Shown one piece after another: positions 32,975 through 42,501 of a DNA stretch of 64,000 bases (within the stretch, counting starts at the first letter, position 1; each line of letters starts with the position of its first letter). Location: the NCBI GenBank assembly GCA_964615935.1, contig CAZTTG010000003.1, positions 81,047 through 145,046 of the forward strand, given 5' to 3'. Position numbers and translations under genes: made by a program. Origin of the DNA: CAZTTG01 sp964615935 (GTDB lineage: Bacteria; Planctomycetota; UBA1135; GCA-002686595). A model generated the notes under the pieces. That model made no database searches, had not been told where the DNA came from, and saw only the letters and a list, made by a program, of their open reading frames with translations.

Positions 32975-34789
32975 ATGACGAGCCCGACCTGGAAGCAGCG
33001 AATCGGGGTGTTCGCCGGCCTCTCGGCGCTGGCGCTCCTGGCCTACGTCCCGGCGCTGGACGGCGGCCTGCTCTGGGACGACACCGACTGGATCGCGTCC
33101 GGGGAGTCGCTGCGCGGCCTGCGCGGGCTGGCCCGGATCTGGCTCGATCCGAGCGCCCTGATCCAGTACTACCCGCTGACCTACACGAGCTGGTGGATCG
33201 ACCACCTCCTGTGGGGGCTGGCCCCCCTCCCCTACCACGTCGAGAACGTCCTGCTCCACGCGCTCGGCGCGGCGCTCTTCTGGGAGCTCCTGCGGCGGTT
33301 GGGGGTGCCGGGGGCCCTGCCGGCGGCCCTGGTGTTCTGCCTCCACCCGGTCCACGCCGAGTCGGTGGCCTGGCTGACCGAGCGCAAGAACGTCCTGTCG
33401 GGGGTGTTCTACCTGGCGAGCCTGAATGCCTGGGTGCGCCACCTCGGGGACGGCGGCGCCCGCGCCTGGAGGTGGTCGCTCCTCTTCTTCGCCCTGGCCC
33501 TGCTGGCCAAGACCGCGACGCTGATGCTGCCGGTGGTCCTCCTGATCCTCGTCGGGTGGCGGGCTCGAGCGGATCGGCGCGCGGCCATTCGGACCCTGCC
33601 CTTCTTCGCCCTCTCGATCGCCGCGGCCGGGATGACCGTGTACATGGAGCACGTCGCCGGCGCGGTGGGCGCGGAGTGGTCCCTCTCCTTCGCCGAGCGC
33701 CTGGTTCTCTCGGGGCAGGTGGTCTGGTTCTACCTCTCCAAGCTCCTGGTGCCCATCGGGCTCTGCTTCGTGTACACGGGAGAGGGGCTGACCGAGGTCT
33801 CCCTCACCGGCTTCATCCCGCTCCTCTCCCTGCCGATCATCGCGGTGGCCGCGTGGTTCCTTCGAGGGAGCTGGGGAGCCCCGGTGCTCGTGGCGGGCGG
33901 CTTCTTCGTCGCCAACCTCTTCCCGGTGATGGGCTTCTTCGACCTCTACTGGATGCGCTACGCCTTCGTCGGCGACCACTTCCAGTATCTGGCCAGCCTG
34001 GGGCCGATCGCGCTGATCGCGGCCCTGGTCGCCCGCTCGGTGGCGAGCCACGGCGGGCCCCCCCGGTACGCGCGGATCGGCCTGGGTCTGGCGGTGCTGG
34101 CCGCCCTGGGAGCCCAGACCTGGAGGCAGGCCGGGCAGTACCGCGACGTCGAGATCCTGTGGCTCGAGACCCTGCGCCGCAACCCCGACGCCTGGCTGGC
34201 GCACACCAACCTGGGCAACCTGATCTCGGCGCGCGGGGACATCGACGACGGCCTCCCCCACCACGAGAGGGCGCTGGAGATCAACCCCCTGGCCTTCGAG
34301 TCCCTCAACGCGGTGGGGAACCACCTCGTGCGGGAGGGCCGCTTCGAGGAGGCCCTGGAGCGCTTCCAGACCGCCCTGGGGGTGCGCCCCTCCAGGGCGC
34401 TGACCTACTACAACCTGGGCGTGATGGAGCTCGCGCGCGACCGGGAGGCCCAGGCCCTCGACTGGTTCCGGCGCGGGCTGGAGCGGAACCCGTCGAACCT
34501 CGACCTGATGCGGTACCTGGCCGAGCTCCTGTGCTCGGCCCGCGAGGCCTCCCTTCGCGATGCGCCTCAGGCGCTGCGGCTGGCCGAGAGGGTCTGCGAC
34601 CGGCGCGCCGCACCCACCGCCGCCGATGTCCACACCCTTACCAAGGCCCTGGCCGCCATGGGCCGACTGGAGGAGGCCAGACTGGAGGGCCACCGGGCCC
34701 TGGAGCTCGCGCGCAGGGAGGGCTCTCGCGAGCGCGAGGACAGGATCCGGGGTTTCCTCAACCGCATCGAGGAGCGCCTGGGGCGATGA
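32975..34789 (+). CDS. TMTC-like polytopic membrane protein with C-terminal TPR repeats
   Basis: 604 residues. The N-terminal two thirds hold about ten membrane helices with the hallmarks of the TMTC/DUF1736-type glycosyltransferase fold: LLWDDTDWI with a catalytic-type acidic pair in the first lumenal loop, and LHPVHAESVAWLTERKNVLSG. The last roughly 200 residues carry TPR units (AWLAHTNLGNLISARGDIDDGL, ESLNAVGNHLVREGRFEEALERF, LTYYNLGVMELARDREAQALDWF). In animals such proteins are O-mannosyltransferases; a role in glycosylating exported proteins is inferred. The stop overlaps the helicase start (ATGA), so the two are co-translated. Confidence 0.82.
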   Translation: MTSPTWKQRIGVFAGLSALALLAYVPALDGGLLWDDTDWIASGESLRGLRGLARIWLDPSALIQYYPLTYTSWWIDHLLWGLAPLPYHVENVLLHALGAALFWELLRRLGVPGALPAALVFCLHPVHAESVAWLTERKNVLSGVFYLASLNAWVRHLGDGGARAWRWSLLFFALALLAKTATLMLPVVLLILVGWRARADRRAAIRTLPFFALSIAAAGMTVYMEHVAGAVGAEWSLSFAERLVLSGQVVWFYLSKLLVPIGLCFVYTGEGLTEVSLTGFIPLLSLPIIAVAAWFLRGSWGAPVLVAGGFFVANLFPVMGFFDLYWMRYAFVGDHFQYLASLGPIALIAALVARSVASHGGPPRYARIGLGLAVLAALGAQTWRQAGQYRDVEILWLETLRRNPDAWLAHTNLGNLISARGDIDDGLPHHERALEINPLAFESLNAVGNHLVREGRFEEALERFQTALGVRPSRALTYYNLGVMELARDREAQALDWFRRGLERNPSNLDLMRYLAELLCSAREASLRDAPQALRLAERVCDRRAAPTAADVHTLTKALAAMGRLEEARLEGHRALELARREGSREREDRIRGFLNRIEERLGR

Positions 34790-37700
34790 GCCGAAACGCC
34801 CATCCCGCCCCCGGTGCGCAGGAGGGCGCGCCGCTCGACGCCTTCCATCCCCTGATCCGCCGCTGGTTCGCCGAGCGGGTGGGCTCCCCCACCGAGGTGC
34901 AGTCCCGGGCCTGGCCGGCCATCGCCGCCGGCGAGCACGTGCTGGTCACCGCGCCCACGGGTAGCGGCAAGACCCTGGCCGCCTTCCTGTGGGCCATCGA
35001 CCGGCTGGTACGCGGCGAATGGGAACCGGGTCGGGTGCGCGTGCTCTACGTCTCGCCGCTGCGCGCCCTGAACAACGACATCCAGCGCAACCTCATCCAG
35101 CCGCTCTCGGAGCTGGAGGCGCTCTTCCTCACCGCGGGCGAGCCCTGGCCCGGGATCCGCGCGGCCACGCGCTCGGGCGACACCTCTCCGGAGGAGCGCC
35201 GGCGCATGCTGCGCCGCCCGCCCGAGATCCTGATCACCACGCCCGAGAGCCTGAACATCCTGCTCACCTCGCGCTCGGGCCAGGGCCTGCTCGAGGGGCT
35301 GACCACGGTGATCCTCGACGAGGTGCACGCCGTGGTCGGGACCAAGCGCGGCACGCACCTGATCACCGCGGTCGAGCGCGCGGCGCGGCTGGCCGGCGGG
35401 CTGCAGCGCATCGCGCTGTCGGCCACGGTGCGTCCCCTCGAGCGGGTCGCCGCCTGGGTCGGCGGATACCGGCGCGAGGGGAGGCCCGGCAGCGCGGCCT
35501 GGACCCCGCGGCCGGTCTCCCCGATCGACGCCGGCGGCCGCAAGGCCTACGAGCTCTGCGTGCAGTACGCCGCGGGCCGGTCCGCGGAGCCGGAGGCGGG
35601 GGAGGAGAGCTTCTGGGAGGCGCTGGCCGACCAGCTGGCCGAGCGGGTGCGGGCCAACCGCGCCACCCTGGTCTTCGCCAACAACCGGCGCCAGGTCGAG
35701 CTCCTGGCCCGCCTGATCAACCGCGAGGGGCGGGACTCCCGGGTGTACTCGCACCACGGCTCGCTCTCGCGCGAGATCCGCGAGGTGGTGGAGGCCCGGC
35801 TCAAGGCCGGCGCGCTCGACGGTATCGTGGCGACCAACTCGCTGGAGCTGGGCATCGACGTGGGCGCCATCGACGAGGTGGTGCTGGTGCAGACGCCCCC
35901 CTCGGTCTCCAGCGCGGTGCAGCGCGTGGGGCGCGCCGGGCACGGGGTGGGCCAGACCAGCCGCGGCCGGCTCTACGCCACCCACCCGCGCGACCTGCTC
36001 CAGGCCGCGGTGGTGGTGCGCGCCCTGCTCGACGGCGAGATCGAGCCCCTGGCGCCGCCCGCGGCGCCGCTGGACGTCCTGGCGCAGGTCGTCCTCTCGA
36101 TGACCGCCCTGGAGCCCTGGCCGGTGGACGAGCTCTACGACGAGCTGCGCTGCTCGGCCGCCTACCACGAGCTCCCGCGCGAGCGCTTCGACCTGGTGAT
36201 CGAGATGCTCGCCGGCAAGTACGCCGGCGCGCGGGTGCCGGCCCTGCGGCCGCGGCTCTCGCTCGACCGGGTGGACGGCACGGTGCGGGCGCGACCGGGC
36301 ACCGCGCGGCTGCTCTACGCCGCCGGCGGGACCATCCCGGACCGCGGGCTCTACAACCTGCGCCACGCCGAGACCGGCGCGAAGCTCGGGACGCTGGACG
36401 AGGAGTTCGTCTGGGAGCGCACCGTCAGCGAGACCTTCCTCCTCGGCGTGCAGGCCTGGAGGATCCGCAGCATCACGCACAACGACGTGCTGGTCGTGCC
36501 CGGCCGGGCGGTCGACGCCATGGCGCCCTTCTGGCGCGCCGAGCGGCGCCTGGGCAGCTCGTGGATGGCCGAGCGCATGGGCGACTTCCTCGAGCGGGCC
36601 GACGCGCGGCTCGAGGAGGAGGGCTTCGCGGACGAGCTGGTGGAGCGGCACTGCCTCGAGGCGCACACCGCGGAGCAGCTGGTCGCCTTCCTCGCCTCCC
36701 AGAAGCGCGCCACGGGCGTCTCCCTGCCGCACCGCCACCACCTCGTGGTGGAGCGCGTCACCGACCCGCAGGGCCGCGGCGGCGCGCATCCGATGATCCT
36801 GCTGCACACCACGTGGGGCGGCCGCGTCAACCGCCCCTTCAGCCTGGCCCTGGCCGCGGCCTGGGAGGACCGCCACGGCCGCTCACCGCGCGTGGACCAC
36901 GACGACGACTGCGTGATGCTCGAGCTGCCCGAGGGCGGGAGCGCCGACGAGCTGCTCGAGCTGGTCGGCCCGGACGAGGTGGACGGCCTGATCCGGGGGC
37001 GCCTGGAGAGCACCGGCTTCTTCGGCGCGGCCTTCCGCGAGAGCGCCGGCCGCGCGCTGCTCCTGCCGCGCAAGGGCTTCGACCGGCGCACGCCCCTGTG
37101 GCTCAGCCGCCAGCGCGCCAAGGAGCTCCTGCAGGTCGCGTCCGGCTTCGAGGACTTCCCGGTGCTGCTGGAGACCTGGCGCACCTGCCTGCAGGACGAC
37201 ATGGAGCTCGACGCGCTGCGCGAGCGCCTGGACGAGCTGGGCGCGGGCGAGATCGCGGTCAGCGCGGTGCACACCTCGCGGCCCTCGCCCTTCGCCGGCG
37301 AGGTGAGCTGGCGCCGCACCAACGAGCTGATGTACGAGGACGACGTGCCCGAGCGCCCGGGACCCTCGCAGCTGCGCCCGGACCTGATCCGCGAGGTGGT
37401 GTTCTCGCCGGATCTCCGGCCGCAGGTGCCGGCGCACGTGGCGGAGGCGCTGCGGCGCAAGCTGCAGCGCACGCACCCCGGCTACGCTCCGCGGGACGCG
37501 CAGGAGCTGATCGACTGGGTGGAGGAGCGCGTCCTGATCCCGGAGGGCGAGTGGCGCGAGCTGCTGGAGGCCGTCGAGCGGGACCACGAGCAGGCCCCCG
37601 GGGACCTGCTCGAGGCCATCGGGCACCGGGTGGTCGCGCTCGAGTCGGGCGGGGCGCGGCTCGTCGGCCACGTCGAGGCCCTGACGCGAGCGCGCTCCGC

Positions 37701-39273
37701 GCTCGGGGCCAGCGAGGCGCTCCTCTCCGCGGCCCTCGACGGCTCTTGTGCGAGCGAGGCGGCGCGGGCCGCCGCCGACGTCCTGGCCGCCCGTCCCGGT
37801 CCGTGCCTCGAGGACCAGCTGGACCCTCTGGCCTCGCTGCTCGGCGAGCTCCTGCGCTTCCAGGCCGCCGTGCCGATCGCCTCCCTGGCGGAGGCCCTGG
37901 GGGTCGAGCCGGCGCTCCTGGAGGCTCCCCTGGGGGCGCTGGTCGAGGACGAGCGCGCCGTGATCGGCACGCTGACCGCGGAGGCCGCGGGAATCGAGGT
38001 CTGCGACGCCGAGAACCTCGCGAGGCTCCTGCGCATGAGGCGGGCCGAGGCCCGGCCCGCCTTCGAGGCCCTGCCCCTCGACTCGCTCCCCCTGGTGCAG
38101 GCCGTCCTGCAGGAGGTGGGCGCGCAGCCCGCGGGGGGTGTCGAGCCGCTGCAGGCCGCCATGGAGCGGCTCTTCGGTTATCCGGCGCCCGCCGGCCTCT
38201 GGGAGTCGGACCTCCTGCCGGCGCGGCTGGCGGACTATCGCTCGAGCTGGCTGGACGGCCTCTTCGCCGACAGCGAGCTGATGTGGTTCGGCTGCGGCGA
38301 GGGCCGGTCGAGCTTCGCGCTGGCGCCCGAGCGCGACCTGTTCGCGGGCGGCGAGGCGGAGGAGGAGGGCCTGGAGGAGCTCCTCCCCGAGCAGCGCGGT
38401 CGCTTCACGCTCGCCGAGCTCGCGGCGCGCACCCATCGGCCCACGGCGGAGATCGTGGAACGGCTCTGGGCGCTCGCCTGGCGGGGCCGGGTCAGCTGCG
38501 ACGGCTTCGCCGCCGTGCGGCAGGGCGCGGCCGCGGGCTTCCGTGCCGAGCCGGTGGCCGTCGAGGGCGGGCCGGCGCGCCGCACGCGCTTCGACCGCTG
38601 GAGGGGCTCGCGCCCCCTCTCCGGCGCCTGGTATCGCCTGGGCGCGCTCGAGCCGCCGGGCGACGCGCTGGAGCGCGAGGAGCTCCACCGGGACCGCGCG
38701 CGCCTCCTGCTCGACCGCTACGGCCTGCTCTTCCGCGAGCTCCTCGCCCGCGAGCTCCCCGGCCTGCGCTGGCGCGAGCTCTTCCGCACCCTGCGCCTGA
38801 TGGAGCTCGCCGGCGAGGTGATCGGCGGCAGCTTCGTGCAGGGCATCCAGGGCGTGCAGTTCATCTCGCCCTCGGCCCTGCGGCGCCTGCGCGAGGAGCT
38901 GCCCGAGGACCGGGTGTTCTGGCTCAATGCCCTCGACCCGGCCTCGGTCTGCGGCCTGGGTCTGGCGGACCTGGAATCGCCGCGGCGCGTGCCCGGCACG
39001 CACCTGGTGTACCGGGGCAGCCGCCTGGTGGTGCTCTCGGAGGCGCGCGGCAAGCGCCTGCAGATTCGCGTCCAGCCGGATCACCCGCGGCTTTTCGAGC
39101 ACCTGGGCTTTCTGAAGGTCCTGCTCGGCCGCGACGTCCATCCGCTGCGCGGCATCACCGTCGAGACCATCAACGGCGAGCCCGCGCCGGGGAGCCCCTA
39201 CCGGAAGGTCCTGGGCGAGCTCTTCGAGACCAGCGCGGACCACCGCACGCTGCGGCTGTCGCGACGGTACTGA
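34786..39273 (+). CDS. lhr: Lhr-type large DEAD/H-box ATP-dependent helicase
   Basis: 1495-residue superfamily 2 helicase of the long Lhr form. Motif I TAPTGSGKT at 55-63, motif Ia VLYVSPLRALNNDI, TTPES, motif II DEVH at 178-181, motif III SATVRP, motif IV VFANNRRQVE, motif V VATNSLELGIDVG and motif VI QRVGRAGHGVG are all intact. The Lhr core winged-helix region follows, with LLHTTWGGRVNRPFSLALA. The long C-terminal part (about 870-1495) matches the Lhr-CTD, which in relatives houses a beta-barrel and repeated winged helices. The family acts in DNA repair. The ATG overlaps the upstream stop, although the products seem unrelated. Confidence 0.93.
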   Translation: MSRNAHPAPGAQEGAPLDAFHPLIRRWFAERVGSPTEVQSRAWPAIAAGEHVLVTAPTGSGKTLAAFLWAIDRLVRGEWEPGRVRVLYVSPLRALNNDIQRNLIQPLSELEALFLTAGEPWPGIRAATRSGDTSPEERRRMLRRPPEILITTPESLNILLTSRSGQGLLEGLTTVILDEVHAVVGTKRGTHLITAVERAARLAGGLQRIALSATVRPLERVAAWVGGYRREGRPGSAAWTPRPVSPIDAGGRKAYELCVQYAAGRSAEPEAGEESFWEALADQLAERVRANRATLVFANNRRQVELLARLINREGRDSRVYSHHGSLSREIREVVEARLKAGALDGIVATNSLELGIDVGAIDEVVLVQTPPSVSSAVQRVGRAGHGVGQTSRGRLYATHPRDLLQAAVVVRALLDGEIEPLAPPAAPLDVLAQVVLSMTALEPWPVDELYDELRCSAAYHELPRERFDLVIEMLAGKYAGARVPALRPRLSLDRVDGTVRARPGTARLLYAAGGTIPDRGLYNLRHAETGAKLGTLDEEFVWERTVSETFLLGVQAWRIRSITHNDVLVVPGRAVDAMAPFWRAERRLGSSWMAERMGDFLERADARLEEEGFADELVERHCLEAHTAEQLVAFLASQKRATGVSLPHRHHLVVERVTDPQGRGGAHPMILLHTTWGGRVNRPFSLALAAAWEDRHGRSPRVDHDDDCVMLELPEGGSADELLELVGPDEVDGLIRGRLESTGFFGAAFRESAGRALLLPRKGFDRRTPLWLSRQRAKELLQVASGFEDFPVLLETWRTCLQDDMELDALRERLDELGAGEIAVSAVHTSRPSPFAGEVSWRRTNELMYEDDVPERPGPSQLRPDLIREVVFSPDLRPQVPAHVAEALRRKLQRTHPGYAPRDAQELIDWVEERVLIPEGEWRELLEAVERDHEQAPGDLLEAIGHRVVALESGGARLVGHVEALTRARSALGASEALLSAALDGSCASEAARAAADVLAARPGPCLEDQLDPLASLLGELLRFQAAVPIASLAEALGVEPALLEAPLGALVEDERAVIGTLTAEAAGIEVCDAENLARLLRMRRAEARPAFEALPLDSLPLVQAVLQEVGAQPAGGVEPLQAAMERLFGYPAPAGLWESDLLPARLADYRSSWLDGLFADSELMWFGCGEGRSSFALAPERDLFAGGEAEEEGLEELLPEQRGRFTLAELAARTHRPTAEIVERLWALAWRGRVSCDGFAAVRQGAAAGFRAEPVAVEGGPARRTRFDRWRGSRPLSGAWYRLGALEPPGDALEREELHRDRARLLLDRYGLLFRELLARELPGLRWRELFRTLRLMELAGEVIGGSFVQGIQGVQFISPSALRRLREELPEDRVFWLNALDPASVCGLGLADLESPRRVPGTHLVYRGSRLVVLSEARGKRLQIRVQPDHPRLFEHLGFLKVLLGRDVHPLRGITVETINGEPAPGSPYRKVLGELFETSADHRTLRLSRRY

Positions 39274-39296
39274 CGGCGGCGAGGGGAGTCGGGCCC

Positions 39297-41171
39297 TCAG
39301 TCCCGATCCAGGGTAAAGTGCAGATCGGTGGTCTGGCCGGACTGGATCTCGAACGGCACGTCGCGGCCGTCCGGGGGCGCGCCCTGGACTTCGTACCGCC
39401 CGGGAGGCAGCTCGACATCGGTCCCCATGCCGACCTTCACCGTCAGGGATTCGAAGCCGACCTCCTCGCCCTGCTCCCGGAGCGACAGGAACCAGGCCAT
39501 CCGCTCCGGGTCGGAGCTGTCGAGGTAGATGGTCAGCATCCCGGGTTCGGGAAGGCGGAGGACCCCGAGGTCGGCGCGCTCCTCGGGGCGGAGATCGACG
39601 CTCGCCAGGATCCGGGTCGGCGTGGTGAGGCTCCAGGCCACGAGATCGTAGGGGCCCGGCGCGAGGGGACCGATCTCGAAGGCCCCGTCCGGATCGAGCT
39701 CGAGGCCGCGCCGCCGGCGCGTTCCCGACTTGCCGACCGAGATCCTCACGGCCGAGGGGGGCTGGCTCCGGTGATTCACGACGCTCCCGGTGATCCAGCA
39801 GGAGGGCTCCTCGAGCGGCTCCACCTCGAAGACGAGCTCGCCCGCGTCGACGTGGACCTCCCTGCGCTCATCCAGGGGGAAGCCCGCAATGCCCTCCGGA
39901 GCGAAGAGCGTCGCCCTGAAGCGATCGCTGGGGATGTTGTGGATCACGACCCGGCCGTCCGGTCCGGTCACTCCGTCGGATGGCCACATCCCGCCGGTGT
40001 AGACGATCGGCCCGACCTCGATCCGGTACCCGGGAAGGCCCTTTCCCTCCGTGTCCACGACCCGACAGTGCACGGAGTGGCCCGACTGGATCACGGCGTC
40101 CCACCGGGCCACCTGTCCGTCCTGGATCCGGATCTCCGTCTGCGCTTCACCTGCTCGGCCGTGTCGGGCCACGATCGTCTGCCTCCCCGGCGGGATGCGG
40201 TCGGCGCGGTACTCGCCGTCGGCCTCCGCGATGACGGGCGGGAAGTGCGAGCGATCCCTGGGGTGGATCTGCGCCGGCACGGGCGTCCCGTGCTCATCCG
40301 CAACCGTGCCGACGAGCACGCCCCCGCGAGTGAGCCGAATCTCGAAGGGCTCGTGATCGCCGGCGAGGACCGGGACGCCGCCCGACCAGGTGGCCCAGGT
40401 GTCCGAGTAGGGTATCCGCACGCCGACGCGGCCGAGCGCCAGGCACTCCACCTCGAAGCGGCCATCGGGCCCCGTCAGGACCGCGCGCCGGGGAGGATTG
40501 GAGCCCGTGCTGCCTCCCCCGAGGGGGATGCCGTAGTACCTGCCGGGGCGGCCGATCCAGACCTGTACGCCCTCGGCGGGAAGCCCTTCCGGATCGAGGA
40601 CCCGGGCGATGAGCGACCCGCCGGGACCGGGGAGCTGCACGCGGACCTCCAGGAGCGAGCCGGGGGCACCGCTCAGCTCGTGCACGCCCGAAGGCGCGTA
40701 GCCCGGGGCCCTCGCGCAGACGTGCACGGTGTCGGTCTCGCCGCTCCATCGGAATCGACCCTGCCGGTCGGTCCTCGCCACCGGCTCCCGGAGCGCCTCG
40801 GTCCGGAGCGCCTCGTAGTAGGGGGACGCGAAGACGTCCGCACCGGCCACGGGTGCGCCGACCCAGTCGACGACTAGGCCGCTGATGGCCAGACCTGCTG
40901 GAGATGGCTCCTCGACCGGCGCCGGTGGAGATGGCGCCGTTGCGGGCCCCACCTGGGCGGCCTCCGCCAGCTCGGCCGGCGCTCGCGGTTCCGGCTCGGG
41001 AGGATCGCCGTGGTCCGTGGCGACGACTCCCTCGGTAGGCTCGGATTCCAGCGCTGGTACCGCCCGGTCCGGGAACGCGTCATCCGCTCCGAGCCCACGC
41101 CACACCAGGACCGCTCCCAATCCCGCGAGGAGCGCCCCGACCGCGATCTTCGCTCCAGTGCTCACGAGCAT
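39297..41171 (-). CDS. Membrane-anchored protein with repeated carboxypeptidase-regulatory-like domains
   Basis: About 624 residues. An N-terminal anchor (residues 6-27, AKIAVGALLAGLGAVLVWRGLG) is followed by an acidic Pro-rich linker and then about five or six transthyretin-like beta sandwiches recognised by repeated units such as VVDWVGAPVAGADVF...TDRQGRFRW, ARVLDPEGLPAEGVQVW...TGPDGRFEV, TVADEHGTPVPA and VVDTEGKGLPGYRI...TGPDGRVVI. No protease site is seen. GGAGG lies only one base before the ATG at 41171 but seven bases before an in-frame GTG at 41165, which may be the true start. Probably a surface adhesin or structural protein. It is 50 bp downstream of metF. Confidence 0.75.
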   Translation of the reverse strand: MLVSTGAKIAVGALLAGLGAVLVWRGLGADDAFPDRAVPALESEPTEGVVATDHGDPPEPEPRAPAELAEAAQVGPATAPSPPAPVEEPSPAGLAISGLVVDWVGAPVAGADVFASPYYEALRTEALREPVARTDRQGRFRWSGETDTVHVCARAPGYAPSGVHELSGAPGSLLEVRVQLPGPGGSLIARVLDPEGLPAEGVQVWIGRPGRYYGIPLGGGSTGSNPPRRAVLTGPDGRFEVECLALGRVGVRIPYSDTWATWSGGVPVLAGDHEPFEIRLTRGGVLVGTVADEHGTPVPAQIHPRDRSHFPPVIAEADGEYRADRIPPGRQTIVARHGRAGEAQTEIRIQDGQVARWDAVIQSGHSVHCRVVDTEGKGLPGYRIEVGPIVYTGGMWPSDGVTGPDGRVVIHNIPSDRFRATLFAPEGIAGFPLDERREVHVDAGELVFEVEPLEEPSCWITGSVVNHRSQPPSAVRISVGKSGTRRRRGLELDPDGAFEIGPLAPGPYDLVAWSLTTPTRILASVDLRPEERADLGVLRLPEPGMLTIYLDSSDPERMAWFLSLREQGEEVGFESLTVKVGMGTDVELPPGRYEVQGAPPDGRDVPFEIQSGQTTDLHFTLDRD

Positions 41172-41221
41172 GCCTCCGATCGTCCAGGTTCCCGCACCGG
41201 CCCCCGGGATCCCTGCGACCG

Positions 41222-42088
41222 CTACTTTACCGCCGCCAGCACCGAGCGCGTGGCGTGGCTCTTGTTCAGCGTGTAGAAGTGCAGCCCGGGCGCGCCCAGG
41301 GCCAGGAGCTGCCGGCACTGGGTGATGGCGTGCTCGATGCCCGTGGCCATGACCTTGGCGGGGTCGCCGCGGTGGCGCTGCAGTCGCTCCAGGAGGGGGG
41401 CGGGGAGGCTCGCGCCGCACATGCGGGTGAAGCGCTCGATCTGCTTGACGTTGGTGATGGGCATGATGCCCGGCACGATCGGCAGGGTGATGCCGGCCGC
41501 GCGGGCGCGACGGACGAAGTCGAAGTAGGTGTCGGTGTCGAAGAAGAGCTGGGTGATCAGGAAGTGGGCGCCGGCCTCCTGCTTGGCCCGCGTCCAGGCC
41601 AGGTCCTCCTCCGCGCCGGGGGACTCGGGGTGGGTCTCCGGGTAGCAGGCGGCGCCGATGTCGACCTCCGGAAAGCCGTCCCGGAGGAAGGCGATCAGCT
41701 CGTCGGCGTGGGCGAAGCCGCCCTCGGTGGGCTCGAAGCGCTCGACGCCCTTGGGGGGATCGCCGCGCAGGGCCAGCACGTTCTCGATGCCCACCTGCAC
41801 CAGGCGGTCGAGGTTCTCGCGGATGTCCTCGGCGGTGGCCAGGGCGCAGGTCATGTGCGCCATGGTGGTGATCTGCAGCTCGCCCTGCAGGCGGCTGACC
41901 AGCTCCAGGGTCCGGTCCCGGTTCGCGCCGCCCGCGCCGTAGGTGACCGAGATGAAGTCGGGGTGCAGGGCCTCGCGCAGGTCGGCGGCCGACTCCATGA
42001 GCACCGCCGCGCCCTCGTCGTCCCTGGGCGGGAAGAACTCGAAGCTGAAGACCGGCCGGCCCCGGCCGTGCATGGCGCTGATTCTCAC
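41222..42088 (-). CDS. metF: Methylenetetrahydrofolate reductase
   Basis: 288-residue flavoprotein reducing 5,10-methylene-THF to 5-methyl-THF for methionine synthesis. Motifs: FSFEFFPPR with the catalytic glutamate, SVTYGAGGANRDRTLELV, NVLALRGDPP with the folate-binding aspartate, ACYPETHPE, ITQLFFDTDTYFDFV, PIVPGIMPITN, and the C-terminal GAPGLHFYTLNKS. An AGGAG site six bases upstream and a GTGA overlap with the thioesterase stop favour the GTG at 42088 over the ATG at 42073. Its linkage to a creatininase-like gene and a thioesterase gene is unusual; no other methionine gene is nearby. Confidence 0.95.
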   Translation of the reverse strand: MRISAMHGRGRPVFSFEFFPPRDDEGAAVLMESAADLREALHPDFISVTYGAGGANRDRTLELVSRLQGELQITTMAHMTCALATAEDIRENLDRLVQVGIENVLALRGDPPKGVERFEPTEGGFAHADELIAFLRDGFPEVDIGAACYPETHPESPGAEEDLAWTRAKQEAGAHFLITQLFFDTDTYFDFVRRARAAGITLPIVPGIMPITNVKQIERFTRMCGASLPAPLLERLQRHRGDPAKVMATGIEHAITQCRQLLALGAPGLHFYTLNKSHATRSVLAAVK

Positions 42089-42501
42089 AGGGGCTCCTGG
42101 ATCTGGGCGAGGCGCTCTCGCCAGGGCTCCGAGAGGGGTCGGGGACGCATGGGGCCGGTGTCCACGCACACCGAGGTCATCCGCGCGTCCAGACAGACCT
42201 CCTCGCCCACGGTGTACACGTAGCGCAGCCCGAAGGAGGAGCGCCCGAGCCGGAAGCAGGTCACCCGGACCCGGGGCCGATCGCCGAAGCGCAGGGGCCG
42301 CAGGTAGTCCACCTGGGAGGAGACCAGCGGGAAGCCGACCCGCTCCTCGAGCAGGAGCTGGTCGTAGCGGACCCCCACGTGCTCCTCCCACAGCTCCTCG
42401 AAGGCCTCGTGGATGTAATCGTGGATCCTCGCGGAGTAGGCGATCCCCGCCGGATCCACGTGGCTGAACCGCACGCGCTGCTCGAGGGTGAAGGCGCTCA
42501 T
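42085..42501 (-). CDS. Hotdog-fold acyl-CoA thioesterase (4HBT/YbgC-like)
   Basis: 138 residues, the normal length for a single-hotdog thioesterase. RVRFSHVDPAGIAYSARIHDYIHEAFEELWE contains the conserved catalytic aspartate and the central helix. LVSSQVDYLRPLRFGDRPRVRV and LRYVYTVGEEVCLDARMTSVCVD are the following strands. It would hydrolyse short or aromatic acyl-CoA esters. It overlaps the upstream creatininase-like gene by ATGA and the downstream metF by GTGA, so all three are translated in series. Confidence 0.88.
   Translation of the reverse strand: MSAFTLEQRVRFSHVDPAGIAYSARIHDYIHEAFEELWEEHVGVRYDQLLLEERVGFPLVSSQVDYLRPLRFGDRPRVRVTCFRLGRSSFGLRYVYTVGEEVCLDARMTSVCVDTGPMRPRPLSEPWRERLAQIQEPL

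Noticed and set aside
34786..34789. Fusion of TPR protein and helicase
   Set aside because: The reading frames differ and the ATGA overlap gives a clean stop and start.
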